DNA of 64,000 bases, taken from NCBI RefSeq assembly GCF_036884655.1, contig NC_088357.1, positions 12,379,501-12,443,500 of the forward strand, given 5' to 3'. Below, in pieces: positions 38,931 through 51,000 of the stretch. Numbering within the stretch: position 1 is the first letter of the stretch; each line of letters starts with the position of its first letter. This DNA comes from Musa acuminata AAA Group (Eukaryota; Streptophyta; Magnoliopsida; Zingiberales; Musaceae). The notes beneath the pieces were generated by a model. It saw only the letters and a program-made list of their open reading frames with translations, ran no database searches and was not told the origin of the DNA. The translations under genes and the position numbers were made by a program.

Positions 38931-39605
38931 TCATTGTGTTTTCCATTGGATGTCACTGAATCTAAATACCTTCGCAAAGCAGTGAATCAGCTGCTCATGG
39001 ATCACTTCATCAGGTGGTAATTCCATCTCTGTCTCTCTTTTTAAGGATGTAACACCTTTGTCCGGAATTCCACAAGGCACAATATGCTTGAAGTAGCTCA
39101 GATCAGGATCAATATTGAAGGCCAATCCATGTGAAGTGATGCCTGAACTTATTCGAACACCAATTGCACCAATTTTTCGGTCACCAACCCACACCCCGGT
39201 CTCACCTGTTTTTCCCGCATGGGCGTTGACACCATAGAAGGAAGCTACTTCTATCATCACTGACTCCAGCCCTTCAACATAATTCCTTGCACCACATCCA
39301 ACATCTCTCAGAGAAACAATGGGATAAAGAATAGCTTGCCTTGGTCCGTGAAATGTGATGTCACCACCTCTTTCTGTGTAGTGAAGCTCAGCACCCATGG
39401 TTTTAAGATCAGCCCCAGACACCAATAAGTTATGATCTGTTCGCCTTTTTCCAAGTGTATATGTTGGTGGATGCTGAAGGGATAGGATAGTATCCAGAAT
39501 TTTACCGGATTTTCTATCAGAAGCAAGCCTTTCTTGGAGCTTAAGTGCATCGAAATAATTAATAATTCCAAACTTACAGGCCTCGAGGCTCCTCTGTAGT
39601 CTCAT
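38931..39605 (-). CDS. LIP2: Lipoyl(octanoyl) transferase, LIP2-like
   Basis: A single-exon 224 aa LipB-family enzyme. It moves the octanoyl group from octanoyl-ACP to the lipoyl domains of glycine decarboxylase H protein and 2-oxoacid dehydrogenases, the first step of protein lipoylation. Visible signatures: QHPPTYTLGKR (residues 44-54), RGGDITFHGPRQAILYP (79-95), GVWVGDRKIGAIGVRI (137-152) with conserved Lys144, ITSHGLAFN (156-164), and HIVPCGIPDKGVTS (174-187) with the acyl-carrying Cys178. The start MRLQRSLEACKFG was chosen by alignment in memory with Arabidopsis LIP2 (mitochondrial), which also begins almost directly with the catalytic domain. The open frame continues upstream to 39662, but an AAAG acceptor-like site just before 39614 suggests that part is a 5' UTR intron. 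A plastid isoform (LIP2p) would have a longer N terminus, so mitochondrial location is favoured. Confidence 0.93.
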   Translation of the reverse strand: MRLQRSLEACKFGIINYFDALKLQERLASDRKSGKILDTILSLQHPPTYTLGKRRTDHNLLVSGADLKTMGAELHYTERGGDITFHGPRQAILYPIVSLRDVGCGARNYVEGLESVMIEVASFYGVNAHAGKTGETGVWVGDRKIGAIGVRISSGITSHGLAFNIDPDLSYFKHIVPCGIPDKGVTSLKRETEMELPPDEVIHEQLIHCFAKVFRFSDIQWKTQ

Positions 39606-41920
39606 ATGGTGTATCTTTAGTTGAAATAGAAAACAAATGTAATGTTCAACAATATCGAGCATATATTATTCTCAGATCTGCAAGGATTGAAAGACCTATG
39701 CTGATCTCAGGTCCTCAGACTCTTGCATACATCTGCAAAATAGTTCATCTCATCAATGAAAATGAGTGGCAACATATAATATAATTGTGAATAAACAAGA
39801 AGTACTTGGATACACAAAATGACAAGTAATCTAGATAATTTTCTGGTATATTGGAATAAACCCATTGGAAGTGATCTCCCTAGAAAATCAATGAACATTT
39901 AGTGCTCTTAAGCTTACTGTGTAGGAAAATAAATAACCATTATTATGTACCGAGAGGTAATAACTAACTGAAGCCTGTAAGAACCTTTTTTGCATTTGTG
40001 GTAAAAAGGTAACGCAAACTGTAAAAATTTAACCTGATGTTAGAAGAATAAACAAGACAACTTTAAAGAACTAATATATTATAATAAAATGTGGGAAAGC
40101 AAAAAAGAAGGATGACTGATGAGGGAGGAAGCAAAGTATTTAGAAAGAAGCTCACAAACTCTTTCTGTAACCTAGATATAAGAGAAATTGCTAAGGAGAC
40201 ATTTACTTTTTTCAGTGCAGTGCCAAAAATGGGCAGAACCAACACCATGTTTTCTAAGCATTGATGCTGAATTATACTTTGCAACATGAAGTATACAGGA
40301 GCTTGTTTGCTTCGGTTAGCCAATTTCTCAACCTGCACTGATTTGTGGCATCAGCAAAATACTGCTAGTGTTTGTTCCAAAAATGAAATCCCTTAGCACA
40401 CTGCAGACTATTCTTTGTGACAGAGAGGATCAAACTTGGGTCTCCCCAGAAGCAGCCGATGCCCAGGAAAGCCATATAGATAGCTTACAACAATTACAAG
40501 GCTTTAAACTTCAACAGAGACCTATATGCAAAAGTTTATTGGCTTTGCAGGGAGGACTATTGCCCTTCAATTTTAATTTTATAGTGAAAATCTAGCAAAC
40601 TTAGGCCTCATGATCATTTAATCAACACCTTATTTAAGATGTTTTATTCTATTCAGCACCTGGTACATTTGAAGGCCAGAAAAAAATATTATGTTCATCG
40701 AAAAACATAAGCTTCTCGGCATAGGTAGGTATCACATATGCAAGTAGAACCATATGGGTATCCAGTCTATTGGCTTGATCTACAATACAAAGAATACAAA
40801 ATTAAAATATCAATCTCTAAAGTAGATGATACTAACAAAGTAACGATACAAGCTTCTAATTGGCATCTATCTTTATATTTTTGGATCTCTTCAATCAATA
40901 GTGAACCCAATTATTTAAATGACAAGTAAAATATGCACTGCACAAAGTCCAAGAGAAACAAAAAAGCCAGTGAAAAAGAATTGTAATGCTGCATCACCTT
41001 GCAGTAGTTGCCGGTTTGGTATATTTTTAGAAGATTTGATGTGTTAAGACATTGACATTGTGCTGCCAGTGTACGAGTGCATACATGGGTGCATATCTCC
41101 CCCAAGGATGGATTCACAGGATGTGGAGGAAAAAATTAAAGTTATAAAATTTCTATTAATTTATTTTTTTTGTCGATGCTGTTCTGAATTTGATATTTTG
41201 GGGCCTCCGATGCTATATGAAATGAGGTGTTTGAACCATATTGAGTTCTAATGTAAATGGAGTCTTAAATTGTGGGGTTCTAGCAACATGATACATAAAT
41301 TGATCATCTTCTCTTTCAATTGGTTGGAAGATAGGAGTCTCAGTATCTAGCAACAAAAGCATACTGTGGTGCACAAAGACACTATTATTTATCTCATCAA
41401 CCTAAAGCTTGGACTGACATGACTTCTACAGCCATCTGGTGTGCCATGAAACCAAGCTCCAATGATCATTAAATTATCATCAACTGAAGCAATTTTAAAT
41501 AGGTTATACTCCAATGTCGAACAACTAATTTGTATCAGTTACATAACGTTATGGGCAATTAGATACTAATCAAGTGGCAATGTTGGCTAAATGAACTTGG
41601 TAGGACTGGGAGCTAAGCGCTAAAAGGTGCCAAGGTGCCGAAACAGAGTCGCCAGCCGCTCACAAATATTATAATTTTTAAAAATAAATGATTAAGGAGC
41701 AATATGATCAATAAAATAAAATTGAGAAATTACATGAGTTCTATACCACTTTATATTTCAAATATCATCACCAAAATATTAAAATTACATTCATTTAAAA
41801 TACCAAAGTACTATATTGTTCAAATCTAATAATAAAAATGACAAAATAAGAGAAGATTACCATTAAAAATCCAACAATTTCTCTCAAGAAAGACAATGAT
41901 CATCAAATCCGTATAGACTA
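39606..41920. other. Intergenic region upstream of LIP2
   Basis: Likely holds the LIP2 5' UTR and promoter (first several hundred bases). Beyond that it is AT-rich with no recognisable gene. Around 41605-41665 is a short GC-rich motif cluster (AGCGCTAAAAGGTGCCAAGGTGCC) resembling transposon-derived sequence. Confidence 0.45.
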
Positions 41921-41934
41921 TTATTGATAACGAT

Positions 41935-42435
41935 TAACAAGAGAGAGAAAGAGAAAAAGGAAAGAAACAGAGGGAAGGAGAGCAAGAAGCAGAGAGGAGA
42001 AGAAAAAGGGAGCATGCTGTTGACTGTTGGTTGGGAGGGGAGAGGAAGATGCAGAGAGAAGGCGAAGAGGGGTGAAACTATCGGGGCCCGTCGGGGTCGG
42101 AGTAGGATGGTGGAGTGGGGGACTGTCGAGATCGAAGGACGAGTCAGAGGACGGCGAGGATGGCTATCGGGGTCGGCGGGGGGCGACGGAGGAGGACAAG
42201 GTGAGGACAGCGACGGGCGGCGCGGGAGGAGGAGGAGGGATAAGGGAGCTGTCGTGGAGAAGGCAAGGGGCGGCGGCGGAGGAGAGGACAGCGGGGAGGG
42301 GAAAGAGAAACAGATAAGAGTTACCGTGAGAAGAAGACACCATGGAGGTCTGCCTTGCGCACGGAAGCCGCTGGCCGGAGGCTGCGTGAGGGGGCGACAC
42401 TGAAGGAGGAGAGAGAGAGAGAGAGAGAGAGAGGG
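41935..42435. repeat. GA/GC-rich low-complexity block ending in (GA)n
   Basis: Purine-rich, then GC-rich sequence giving Arg/Gly/Glu-rich frames on all strands, closed by a (GA)n run at about 42410-42432. No splice-supported exon or known domain. It resembles in composition, on the other strand, the CT-rich core at 11215-11470. Confidence 0.6.
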
Positions 42436-42816
42436 GAAGAGCCTCTCGGAGGAAGACGCCGTCGCCGCGATTAGGTTTCCGAAGGCAGGTAACGGGTTGG
42501 GTCCGTCAGATCGTCCAAACCCACAACAGATTTCGATAATGTCTCAAGACCCTAAGAATGTCATAACGGATCAAATACGTTCAACCCGAAATTGTTAAAA
42601 CACATCCACAAACCAAGTTGTTTAATTAACATTATAGATAGACCGATCGAAATCCGACACTAAATATGAATGTAACATTGTTGTGCTACTGTTACAATTT
42701 GTTCAAAATCAGACGTGTCTTATAGAAATTACAAATCATTGTGCTAATGGGGTTTATGAAATTACAAATCACTGTCTTGAAGTAGTTTAACATGAAATAA
42801 TACTCACATTTACATT

Positions 42817-43966
42817 TCATGACAGCTTAGGCACAAACCAAACCAAGTTATCTCCGAGCTCCGACGGTAAATAGGCGGTAACACTGCGTTCCTCCAAGCT
42901 AAAAACACCCAAATCACGGGGGTGCTTCTTTTCCTCAGAAGCCACGGTCCCAGAAATCGTCAGTAAAATAAATGCAATTGGCCTTGAGAGATGGCACATC
43001 CTTGGTGGGAATGAGCGACACTGTCATTACTGCCGACGAACAATGCATGCTCCCCTATGCTCTTTATGCTCTCCCATTTCCGCCGGAGATCCACTGTCCT
43101 GTAAGTATAATCTTCGTGATCCTTGATGTATTCGGCATGTCTCGGCACTTGGATGAGATCGCCGGAAAGTTGGATCAAATACGAGTTGTCGAACCATCTT
43201 TGGGTGCTGAAGCCCATGACGACTGCGTCGACTCCAGAAGGAGACTCGAAAGCTTCTACGATCCCGTCTTCTGTAGCGGCGTAAAAGAGGCCTTTGTGAT
43301 GCATGGCATGTAGGAAGTCGAGCGGATAGGTCGCCACGGGATGCCACTAGCTGCTGAGCGGAGGTGTGAAGCACCACCACGGTGTAGGAGGAGGGAGAGG
43401 TCCAGGCGACGACCGCCTTGTAGAAGTAGCAGGGGAAGAAATGCTCCGCCTCAAAGTCCACGTCGTTGTCGGTATCGTGGAGGACGTAGTGGTGGATGCG
43501 GCCGGAGGAGGGGTCGAGGACGGCGTCGACGCCCGGGAAGGTGGTGACTCGGGGGAGCAGGATCCTGGCGCCGGCTAGCGGGTTGAACATGGAGAACTCG
43601 CCGAGGTCGTTGATGATGAAGAGCCAGCCGTCGGAGGAGCCCACGCAGCGGAAGGTTCCCGGCGGAAGGGAGATCGTGAACTCGATGTCGTGGGCGAGGT
43701 CGTAGACTCTGCAGGAGGAGAAGGCGTCTTCGTCTTCGTCAGCGTCACCGGATCGGGATCCGGGAATCATCAGCCACTGGGTCTGCAGGCGCTTGATGGT
43801 GTCTTCGTCGGCGGCGGCGGCGGCTTTGGCGACGGAGTTCTAGGTCCTGCAGACAGTCGCGGAGGCCGAGGAGACGGAAGACGGAGGAAAGGCGGTGGGA
43901 GGGAAGGCGGGAAGACCAGCCAACGAGCTCCATTGTAACACGAGTCGAAGAGGAGGACGCCGTCAC
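42817..43966 (-). pseudogene. F-box / DUF295 protein pseudogene
   Basis: Intact it would be an F-box protein of the DUF295 family, which is large and rapidly evolving in plants; F-box proteins select targets for SCF ubiquitin ligases. The pieces are collinear but in changing frames: F-box end (VGWSSRLPSHRLSSVFRLLG, start at 43933 or 43966), then KRLQTQWLMIPGSRSGD through CVGSSDGWLFIINDLGEFSM and VVAWTSPSSYTVVVLHTSAQ, then VATYPLDFLHAMHHKGLFYA to YLIQLSGDLIQV, then KANCIYFTDDFWDRGF, then RDLGVFSLEERSVTAYLP to the stop at 42817. Frame changes fall near 43840-43844, 43346-43351, 43013-43024 and 42931-42942. At the first two sites a CTAG places a stop in the old frame. No intron pattern explains them. 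Either the gene is dead or single-base indels are assembly errors. Confidence 0.85.
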
Positions 43967-44201
43967 TCGGAAGAGAAATCGAGGATATTAGGAGTCCATT
44001 TATAGAAAGGGCTGAAATCTGACGAGGATTAGAGGAAAGATATCGGGTAGATTAGGAATATGAATCAGATTAGGATTCGGATTTAGATAAGCGTCCTCTA
44101 ACCCAATTGTTTAGGGTGATGTAGGATCCACACTGTTTGTGGACCCACCACGTGAACTATCTACATTATATAATAATAATAATAATAATTGAATTATTAT
44201 A

Positions 44202-44234
<33 letters not shown>

Positions 44235-45480
44235 TTTTTCATTTTTTAACAATGAAAACAGTCTTATATATATATGAATAATTCAATTTTGAATTATAGT
44301 AATTCAAAATATTAATAATTATATATTTAATTAGAAAATAAATAACTATAAAACGAAGGAAAATTTTCATCAGAAGCTAATCCCGATTAATTAATCAGCT
44401 AATCAGTAAGGCATAATGATAATATTTGCAATCAACTTTGTCTGAGAGGTTTTTAGCTTCATGTTAGATTCTTAGTTTTGATATGATAATATATAGACTT
44501 TTTCCTTCGATGGTTAGTGCATAAATTAAATTAGATCGGATATAGTAAACAAATCTAATAAATATAATATTTGAAATACAAAGATAAATTTATATTAATA
44601 GAAAACAAGTAAATAAGTAACAATAAGAAAACAAAAAAAAAAAGAGTTTCTAATGGAGCTGACTATTTTTGGTCCTTAATGACCAAAATCCATACACATT
44701 AACACAACCATAATAAAAGTAAGAAAAACAAAATATTGAACCCATAAAAAAAAAGATCAACACAACAATGGAAAGGTGAAAGAAAAGTAAAGAAAAAAAT
44801 AATAATGAGAGAGTTTTTCTCTCTCGATTATAATGATTCAATCGATATTCTAAATGAACCAATAGAACCACCTCAGATATCTGTCAGATATATAGGTTGT
44901 TCATCCAAGTGGAATGAATGAAGCCGATAAACTCTTTTTGTCCACCATAGCTGCAATCATTATAAAATAATTTTAAGAATAACCCATCATGCCATGAAAC
45001 TGGAGATTAAGCTTAACCTAAAAAATATATTCCTCGAATGGAGCTTATAGATACTCTCTAATGCTAATGCTTAAGTCAGAAGTACTTCATTATATAATAA
45101 ATTTTTGTTAGCTAGCAAGCGGAGTGGTTTTTTCCTAGCTTTCGTGTCTTCTTCTCATCTCTTTTCCTTTTTCCTCTCTCCTTACGCAGGATGCTCCATC
45201 CTGCTCCATCTTAAATGGAGTAAGTGCTGAAGGTGTCGAAGAGAATTATGATGCATTTGTCAGAGGAGATACCATATAGCTTATTCTTTATATGTCATTT
45301 TGATTCGAAGCAATGGCAACGAAAGAGTGAGCTTAAGATTAAAGTGGCTAACATTCCTTGATATCATATAATAGACAAGTGAGATTTAGTCAAGTTAAAT
45401 GTTTAATTTAATTTAATTATCCCTTGATTTTATCAAGTTACCTTACTTTCTTTTTCTCTTCCTACTCCAATGTATCCTCT
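43967..45480. other. AT-rich intergenic DNA
   Basis: Promoter side of the F-box pseudogene, then AT-rich sequence with an (AAT)n tract at 44166-44235. Nothing else is recognised. Confidence 0.5.
44166..44235. repeat. (AAT)n microsatellite
   Basis: Two runs of AAT/ATA trinucleotides (about 44168-44188 and 44200-44234) separated by a short AT-rich spacer. Confidence 0.9.
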
Positions 45481-45489
45481 GACTTTCCT

Positions 45490-46110
45490 CGGGGATATAA
45501 ACAGGAATAATCTTTGTATATAAACAAATATTAGAAGACCATAAGACGCAGCGGAATTAAATGAAATCACAATAAAATAGAACACCAAAATATATGTGGA
45601 AAACCCCTTCAATGTGAAGGGTAAAAATCACGAGACAAACTAGAGATAATCCACTATGAGAATAATGAATATACAAATCTCAATCTCTTGCCTTAAACCC
45701 TAACAATAATCACAAGAGAATAACTGGGATACAAGGATCACGTCACTGCATATAATATCTAAAACCTCCCCAAGTAATCACAACAAGAGTCTACTGTAGA
45801 TTTAATCTAACATGAGATGAGAACACTGCTAGATGATTGAGAACAGTCTCTCTGAATTGTCCTTGTCTTATTCATTTTCTTTCTATTCCTTTTCTATCTT
45901 GTTTTTCTCCTTTTTCTTTAGAATCTCATGACTGTTTTCTTCTCCCACATTGTTGTCTTATTTATACCCTTTTCTACATTCAAAACGCAGTCACCACACC
46001 CTCCTAATATTAATTAGAGTTAGATTAAAAGAGGATGAGCTATGGGCTACCCAAGCCCACTATGGGCTGAATATGTGAGTTGGTAACCAAACATCACCTT
46101 CCCACCGACT
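45490..46110. mobile_element. LTR-like fragment (Copia-type signature)
   Basis: Contains GACGCAGCGGAATTAAAT, then GTGGAAAACCCCTTCAATGTGAAGGGTAAAAATCACGAGACAAA, split here only for description; such GGAAAACCCCTTC...GGGTAAAAA-CACG words are frequent in LTRs of plant Copia elements. Ends are not definable and no coding domain is nearby. Confidence 0.4.
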
Positions 46111-46299
46111 TCTCTTCCTCTCCCTCCCCCTGTTTCCTCCTCCTCCCCATCTTATACCGTCGCCTTCTCCTCCCCAACCTCGCTTCCTCCCCTTCCTCAT
46201 CTACCTCCTTCACCCCCTCCTTTTCAATCATTTTCTTAAACTCCTGACTCCCCTGTTCCTTCTTCCTCCTCCACGTCATCTTTCTTACAATTTACTTAG

Positions 46300-47480
46300 A
46301 TTAGCTATTATGCTTGAGTTATAATAAACATATTAAACAAATATATTAAATTTTATATAAATTATTTATAATTCATCATATATTAGAATATATGTCTTAG
46401 TAGTTATAGAGAAATTTGGATTGATTTGATAAAAATTAACTTGAGTTGATCACCGATTTAATAAAAAAAATTTATTAAACAAATAATGACATTGCCTAAG
46501 AAACTTTACTATCGGCCATGCATCCAATAATGTACTGTTGCTTAGGAGTGATAGTACCTCCTAGACTTGCAATAGGAGTAATAGGGGCTAATGCCCTATT
46601 TGAAAATTTTAATCATCCTAAATTTATTAAAAATATTATTAAATATCTCATAATAATATGCTAGTAGTTTTGGAGAAGATTGGCTTGATTTGTTAGAAAT
46701 TAATTCAAGTTACATTTAATTGCATATTCAATCCAAAAAAATCATATTTAAAAGCTTAATCATCTTAAATCTATAAGAAATTAGAAAAAAGGATGCTATA
46801 TATCTTAGAATATGTGTTAGTAGTTCTGTAAAAGTTTAGATTAGTTTAATGAAAATTAATTTGAGTTACATTCGATCACATATTCAACACAAAATATCCT
46901 ATTTTAAAAATTAATCATCCTAAATTCATACAAAAATAAAAAAATGATACTAAATATATTAGCATCTCACTTTAAGTAGTTGTAAAGAAATTTAGATAGG
47001 TTTGATAAAAAAATTAAAGAGTTATCATCCACCCACTGCATATTCAACCCAAAAATATATTATTTTAAAATTAGTAATTTTAAATTTATACAAAAATAAG
47101 AAACAATTGATATTAAACATATTAGTATTTCTCCCTAGTAGTTTTAGAAAAATTTAGATAGATTTAGTAAAAATTTAAAGAGTTACCCTTGACCATATTT
47201 TTAACCCAAAAATATCTTATTTTAAAAATTAGTAATTCTAAATCCATAAAAGTTAAAAAGTGATGCTAAACATATTATTATCTCATCTTATTGATTTTGA
47301 AGAAATTTAGATATGTTCATTAAAAATTTAACGAGTTACATTCCATCACCGACTCAATAAAAAAAATCATATTTAAAAAATTATTGATTGTAAAATTATA
47401 AAAAAATCAAATATCTTAGAATTATATATTAGTAGTTCTAGAAAAAATTTGGATTGATTTGATGAGAATATCTTAGTTAT
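46300..47480. repeat. Diverged tandem array, ~155 bp units
   Basis: A landmark of the form (C)TAGTAGTT-T-GA-AAATTTAGATTG recurs at about 46403, 46662, 46819, 46974, 47137, 47291 and 47430. Most spacings are 139-163 bp. Each unit also carries AGTTACATTCGATCAC/CATATTCAACCCAAAA-like and TTAATCATCCTAAAT-like segments. Copies are strongly diverged. The DNA is non-coding and AT-rich. Confidence 0.75.
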
Positions 47481-48014
47481 ACTAAGAGTTATACTTGGGT
47501 TAGACTCGTTCGTAGATTAAGTAAAATTCAATCTGGTTTATTTTGATAGATTCAAATCGATTTGATTCGAATCGACCATACTTAAACTGAATTGACCCAA
47601 GGATTGATGGCTTGAAATAGCTTGATTCAAGTGTTTTATCGAGATTTAAAAAAATATCCATCGATAAAAATCAAATATAGGGAGCTAATTTTTGAGATAT
47701 ATTATCCTAATATATTTATTTTTAAGTTAAAATATTGCTAATCCTTTGATGCGTAGTTGATCCTTCGGTTCAATCAATCAATGATCCATCAATCTGGGAT
47801 TTGATCGGCTCGATCAATGATGATCGTGTAATACTCGTGGCCCTAATCTCGGCCCATTATTTATTTGTCGCTAAGAGATACTCTTCAAGGGTATTTGCGG
47901 TAAATCACATGGAGGGATGACATGATATTTTTATTCCGCAGTTATCCGAGCCACCAAATTGGTTGGCCTCTCCACGGATAACGGTCATTTCGCCCTTCTC
48001 TTGTTAGCTCTCTC

Positions 48015-51000
48015 ATGGGAGGCTTTAGGGCCATGGAGATTACCCTGAGACATGCCCACTTTTGCCTCAGATGCTCCGAGCTTAGCAGCCCCTCATACCC
48101 CCTTCTGCTGAGAGGCTCATCGTTCCGTCGAGTTCGTCTTATTGCTAGGAGAAATCTTGCTGTGTCAATCTCCAAGAGTTCCTTTCCAGGTGCCTTTTTG
48201 CAGTTCCCGTTCCTTGGCGATTGAGTTGGAATTTGGATACTTATTGCTTATCTTCCTTGGAATCGATTAACTTTCCTGAGATAATAGCTGCGTAATATGT
48301 GTCAGTCGAGGAAAAATTCCTCTCAGTATTTTGATCTGCACTTTGGAGAGAATCTGCGTGATTGCATTGGTCAAATAAGACACGAATCATTTGGTGTACA
48401 GGCATTTCTCTTTTTTTACTCGAAGCAAGAGTATGTAGACATATGTTTAAGTTATAGATGCTACCGGATTCACTGTCAGAATGTAGCACTAAATTAACCG
48501 GGACAAGCTTTGTACTATGACAAGGGTTTTTTTTTTTCGGAAGAGATGATAAATGAATGTTGCAAATTGTCTGTTGGTTTGAAAGTGTGCATGTAAATTT
48601 TTTTCTTATATAAATGTTCCTTTAAGTAGCTGTAGTTATCTTCGATCAATTATTCAGCCGAATGAAGAGATTGATCAAGATATTATTCATAGAGTAAAAA
48701 TAGGATGGTTAAAATAATGAGGGGTGTCAGAATACTTGTGATTTTTTTATAGGAAGGTTAAAATACGTTTAGTAAACTTAACTAAACGTATGATTTTTTA
48801 TAGATCTCACTGGCGGCAAAAGATCCACGTAGCTGAGCCAGAAAAATTAGGATTTACGGTTTTGTTGTTGTTGTATATAGATTAACAAGAAAATCATCGG
48901 ACTTTGCATCGTACAAGCATCAGTAACTTGCTTGTGCACTAATTTGTTTTATCTTCACTAGTACTTGATTCTGGTATCTGAAGTATTATGCCATCCTACA
49001 GAAAGTGAAGTTGCTCGAGAAGATGTGTTGCAGATGTTTTTGAAGGACAGACAATTAAATGGAGATTTTATATCTAAAGTTTCAGACTTTCTATGGAGCA
49101 AGGAAAATATTGAATTTGCTGAATTGGAAACGAACACCTTGAAGGAAGATAATCAGTATCATGAAGAGGTAAGGTATCTCATTTTACTTGACTTTTTCTA
49201 TTGTGGTGTAAGTTTTGTTTCTTATGCTGCTGCCTATAGCTTTGTGAAAAATATCGATGGTTTCAGAAACTTTATCTTTCTTTGACTTCAATATAGGTGG
49301 TAGAGACTGACAACAATAGTGGGTTTTTGAAGCTTACAAGAACCAGAGAGTGGGTTTCTGGACAAAGTATTGCACCGGCTAACAAGAAAGAAGTAGCTAA
49401 GGTCTGGTCTATGTAATTAACAAGAAAGAAGAAGCTTTATTTGTTTCATAATGGATGCCCTGGGCAATTTGCTTGGTGTTCTATGTACTAGGATAAAGTA
49501 CTTTTGAGGATTTAAGTGGCTTTATTAAGGTACCTAAGATCCTTCTAAACTTGAGAATTTTTCGCACAGAATTGGCAGAATGAAAGCGAGAAGCGAAAGA
49601 AACTCAACCTTCTAAAATATGAAGCGGTAGGTCTCAGAATCCTTCATTGTTTGGATTCCTTTCTTTTCTATGTCAATATACTTCCCTTGATGCAAGCACT
49701 TATATGAAATTTTTGTACATCGAGGGAATCAATGTAAACTGGATAAGTAATATGACCTAAATGGGGAAATTAATAAGTTCAATGTGAGAAGATATAAGTC
49801 ATATATTATAATTATACTACTGTATTTCAGATTCATCGTATGCGCTAAATTATCTCAATGATTAACTCTTCTCTTGCTTGTTGAGAACTTTAAGCAGCTT
49901 AAGAGGGAACTACTGGTTTTGACAATAGGAGTTGGAGCAGCCTGCAGTGTGTATTGTTTGGTCGTCTTTTCTTTCCAGGTACTATTGTAATAAATAAACT
50001 GATTTTGTCACAAATTTTCCATAATTTCTGCATCTGCAATAACAATTTGAAAATGTCCATGTAGTCCATGAGCTGGTGATGTGGTAATGATCAAGAATGT
50101 TTGTCTAGTTTCACAGGAAGTTTTCTGAAATGCAAATGTGAAATTGGTTGTGTTTGATTTCCTTGAACTTAAGTACTACACCATAAAAGTTGCAATAGGA
50201 GGCAGGTCGTGAATATGGAATGCATATGAGTGGGTCGGTGACAGATAATTTCTAACTCTTAAGATTTGGCATTTGGCTTTTGCATACAATGTTTTCACAA
50301 TGTAGCTTCTTAGAACAACATGTTTCCATTGTTGGATAGTTTAGCTTTGTTTAGTCTGTCTGTTAATGTACCTTTATCTCAATCTACAGGCTGCTTTTAG
50401 TTATGCTTCTGGAGTCCTCTTCAGGTTAGTTAAACGATCTTTTTATACACCCTCCAAAGTATTTGAGTGATAATCACAACACTTTACATTTACTATCAAG
50501 TTTCTTTGGACCTGGGAAGAATTATAGTTTACTTTATCATCTATTTTTTATTATGTAATTATAGTTAGAATATTTCTTGCACACTTGCCTTAGTTAAAGG
50601 AGCTTCATTTGTTTTGGATTTTACTGTTTGTTTTAACACTGACATAAATCAACTTCCAGTGTCAATACTCTATGCAGGAATAAATTTTTGATCTTCTCAT
50701 GAAGAAGTTCAGAAGCTTATATGCTTGTTCTGTTTTAGATAAAAATAAATACCATAGTCATCAAATTGGCATGTCATATGAATTGAAAAGTTCATAAGAG
50801 TTGAGATTACTGGACCAGTGTTGAACTTGTACTGTTGCAACGATCTGTTACCAGAATTAGGCTGCACCAACCATTTGGATCATTTAAAGTGGATTTTTCA
50901 AGACTGACTGAAGCTTGCATGCAATGCACTATAGAATGTTCTGTTAGAAATAATTATGTTAAACACCTTTGTTTATATTTCTGAATAAGATTTTGTCACT

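Noticed and set aside
40368..40929. Two plus-strand frames of 63-75 aa upstream of LIP2
   Set aside because: No similarity recognised, no splice context, and AT-rich intergenic composition.
41924..42403. 159 aa Arg/Gly/Glu-rich open frame
   Set aside because: Low-complexity GA/GC-rich DNA gives open frames in several frames and both strands; no splice or family evidence.
43341..43938. Plus-strand Arg/Gly-rich frames over the F-box pseudogene
   Set aside because: They are antisense shadows of the GC-rich pseudogene.
48965..49285. 106 aa frame taken as a separate gene
   Set aside because: It is exon 2 of the AtpI-like gene with flanking intron sequence; splice phases join it to the neighbouring exons.
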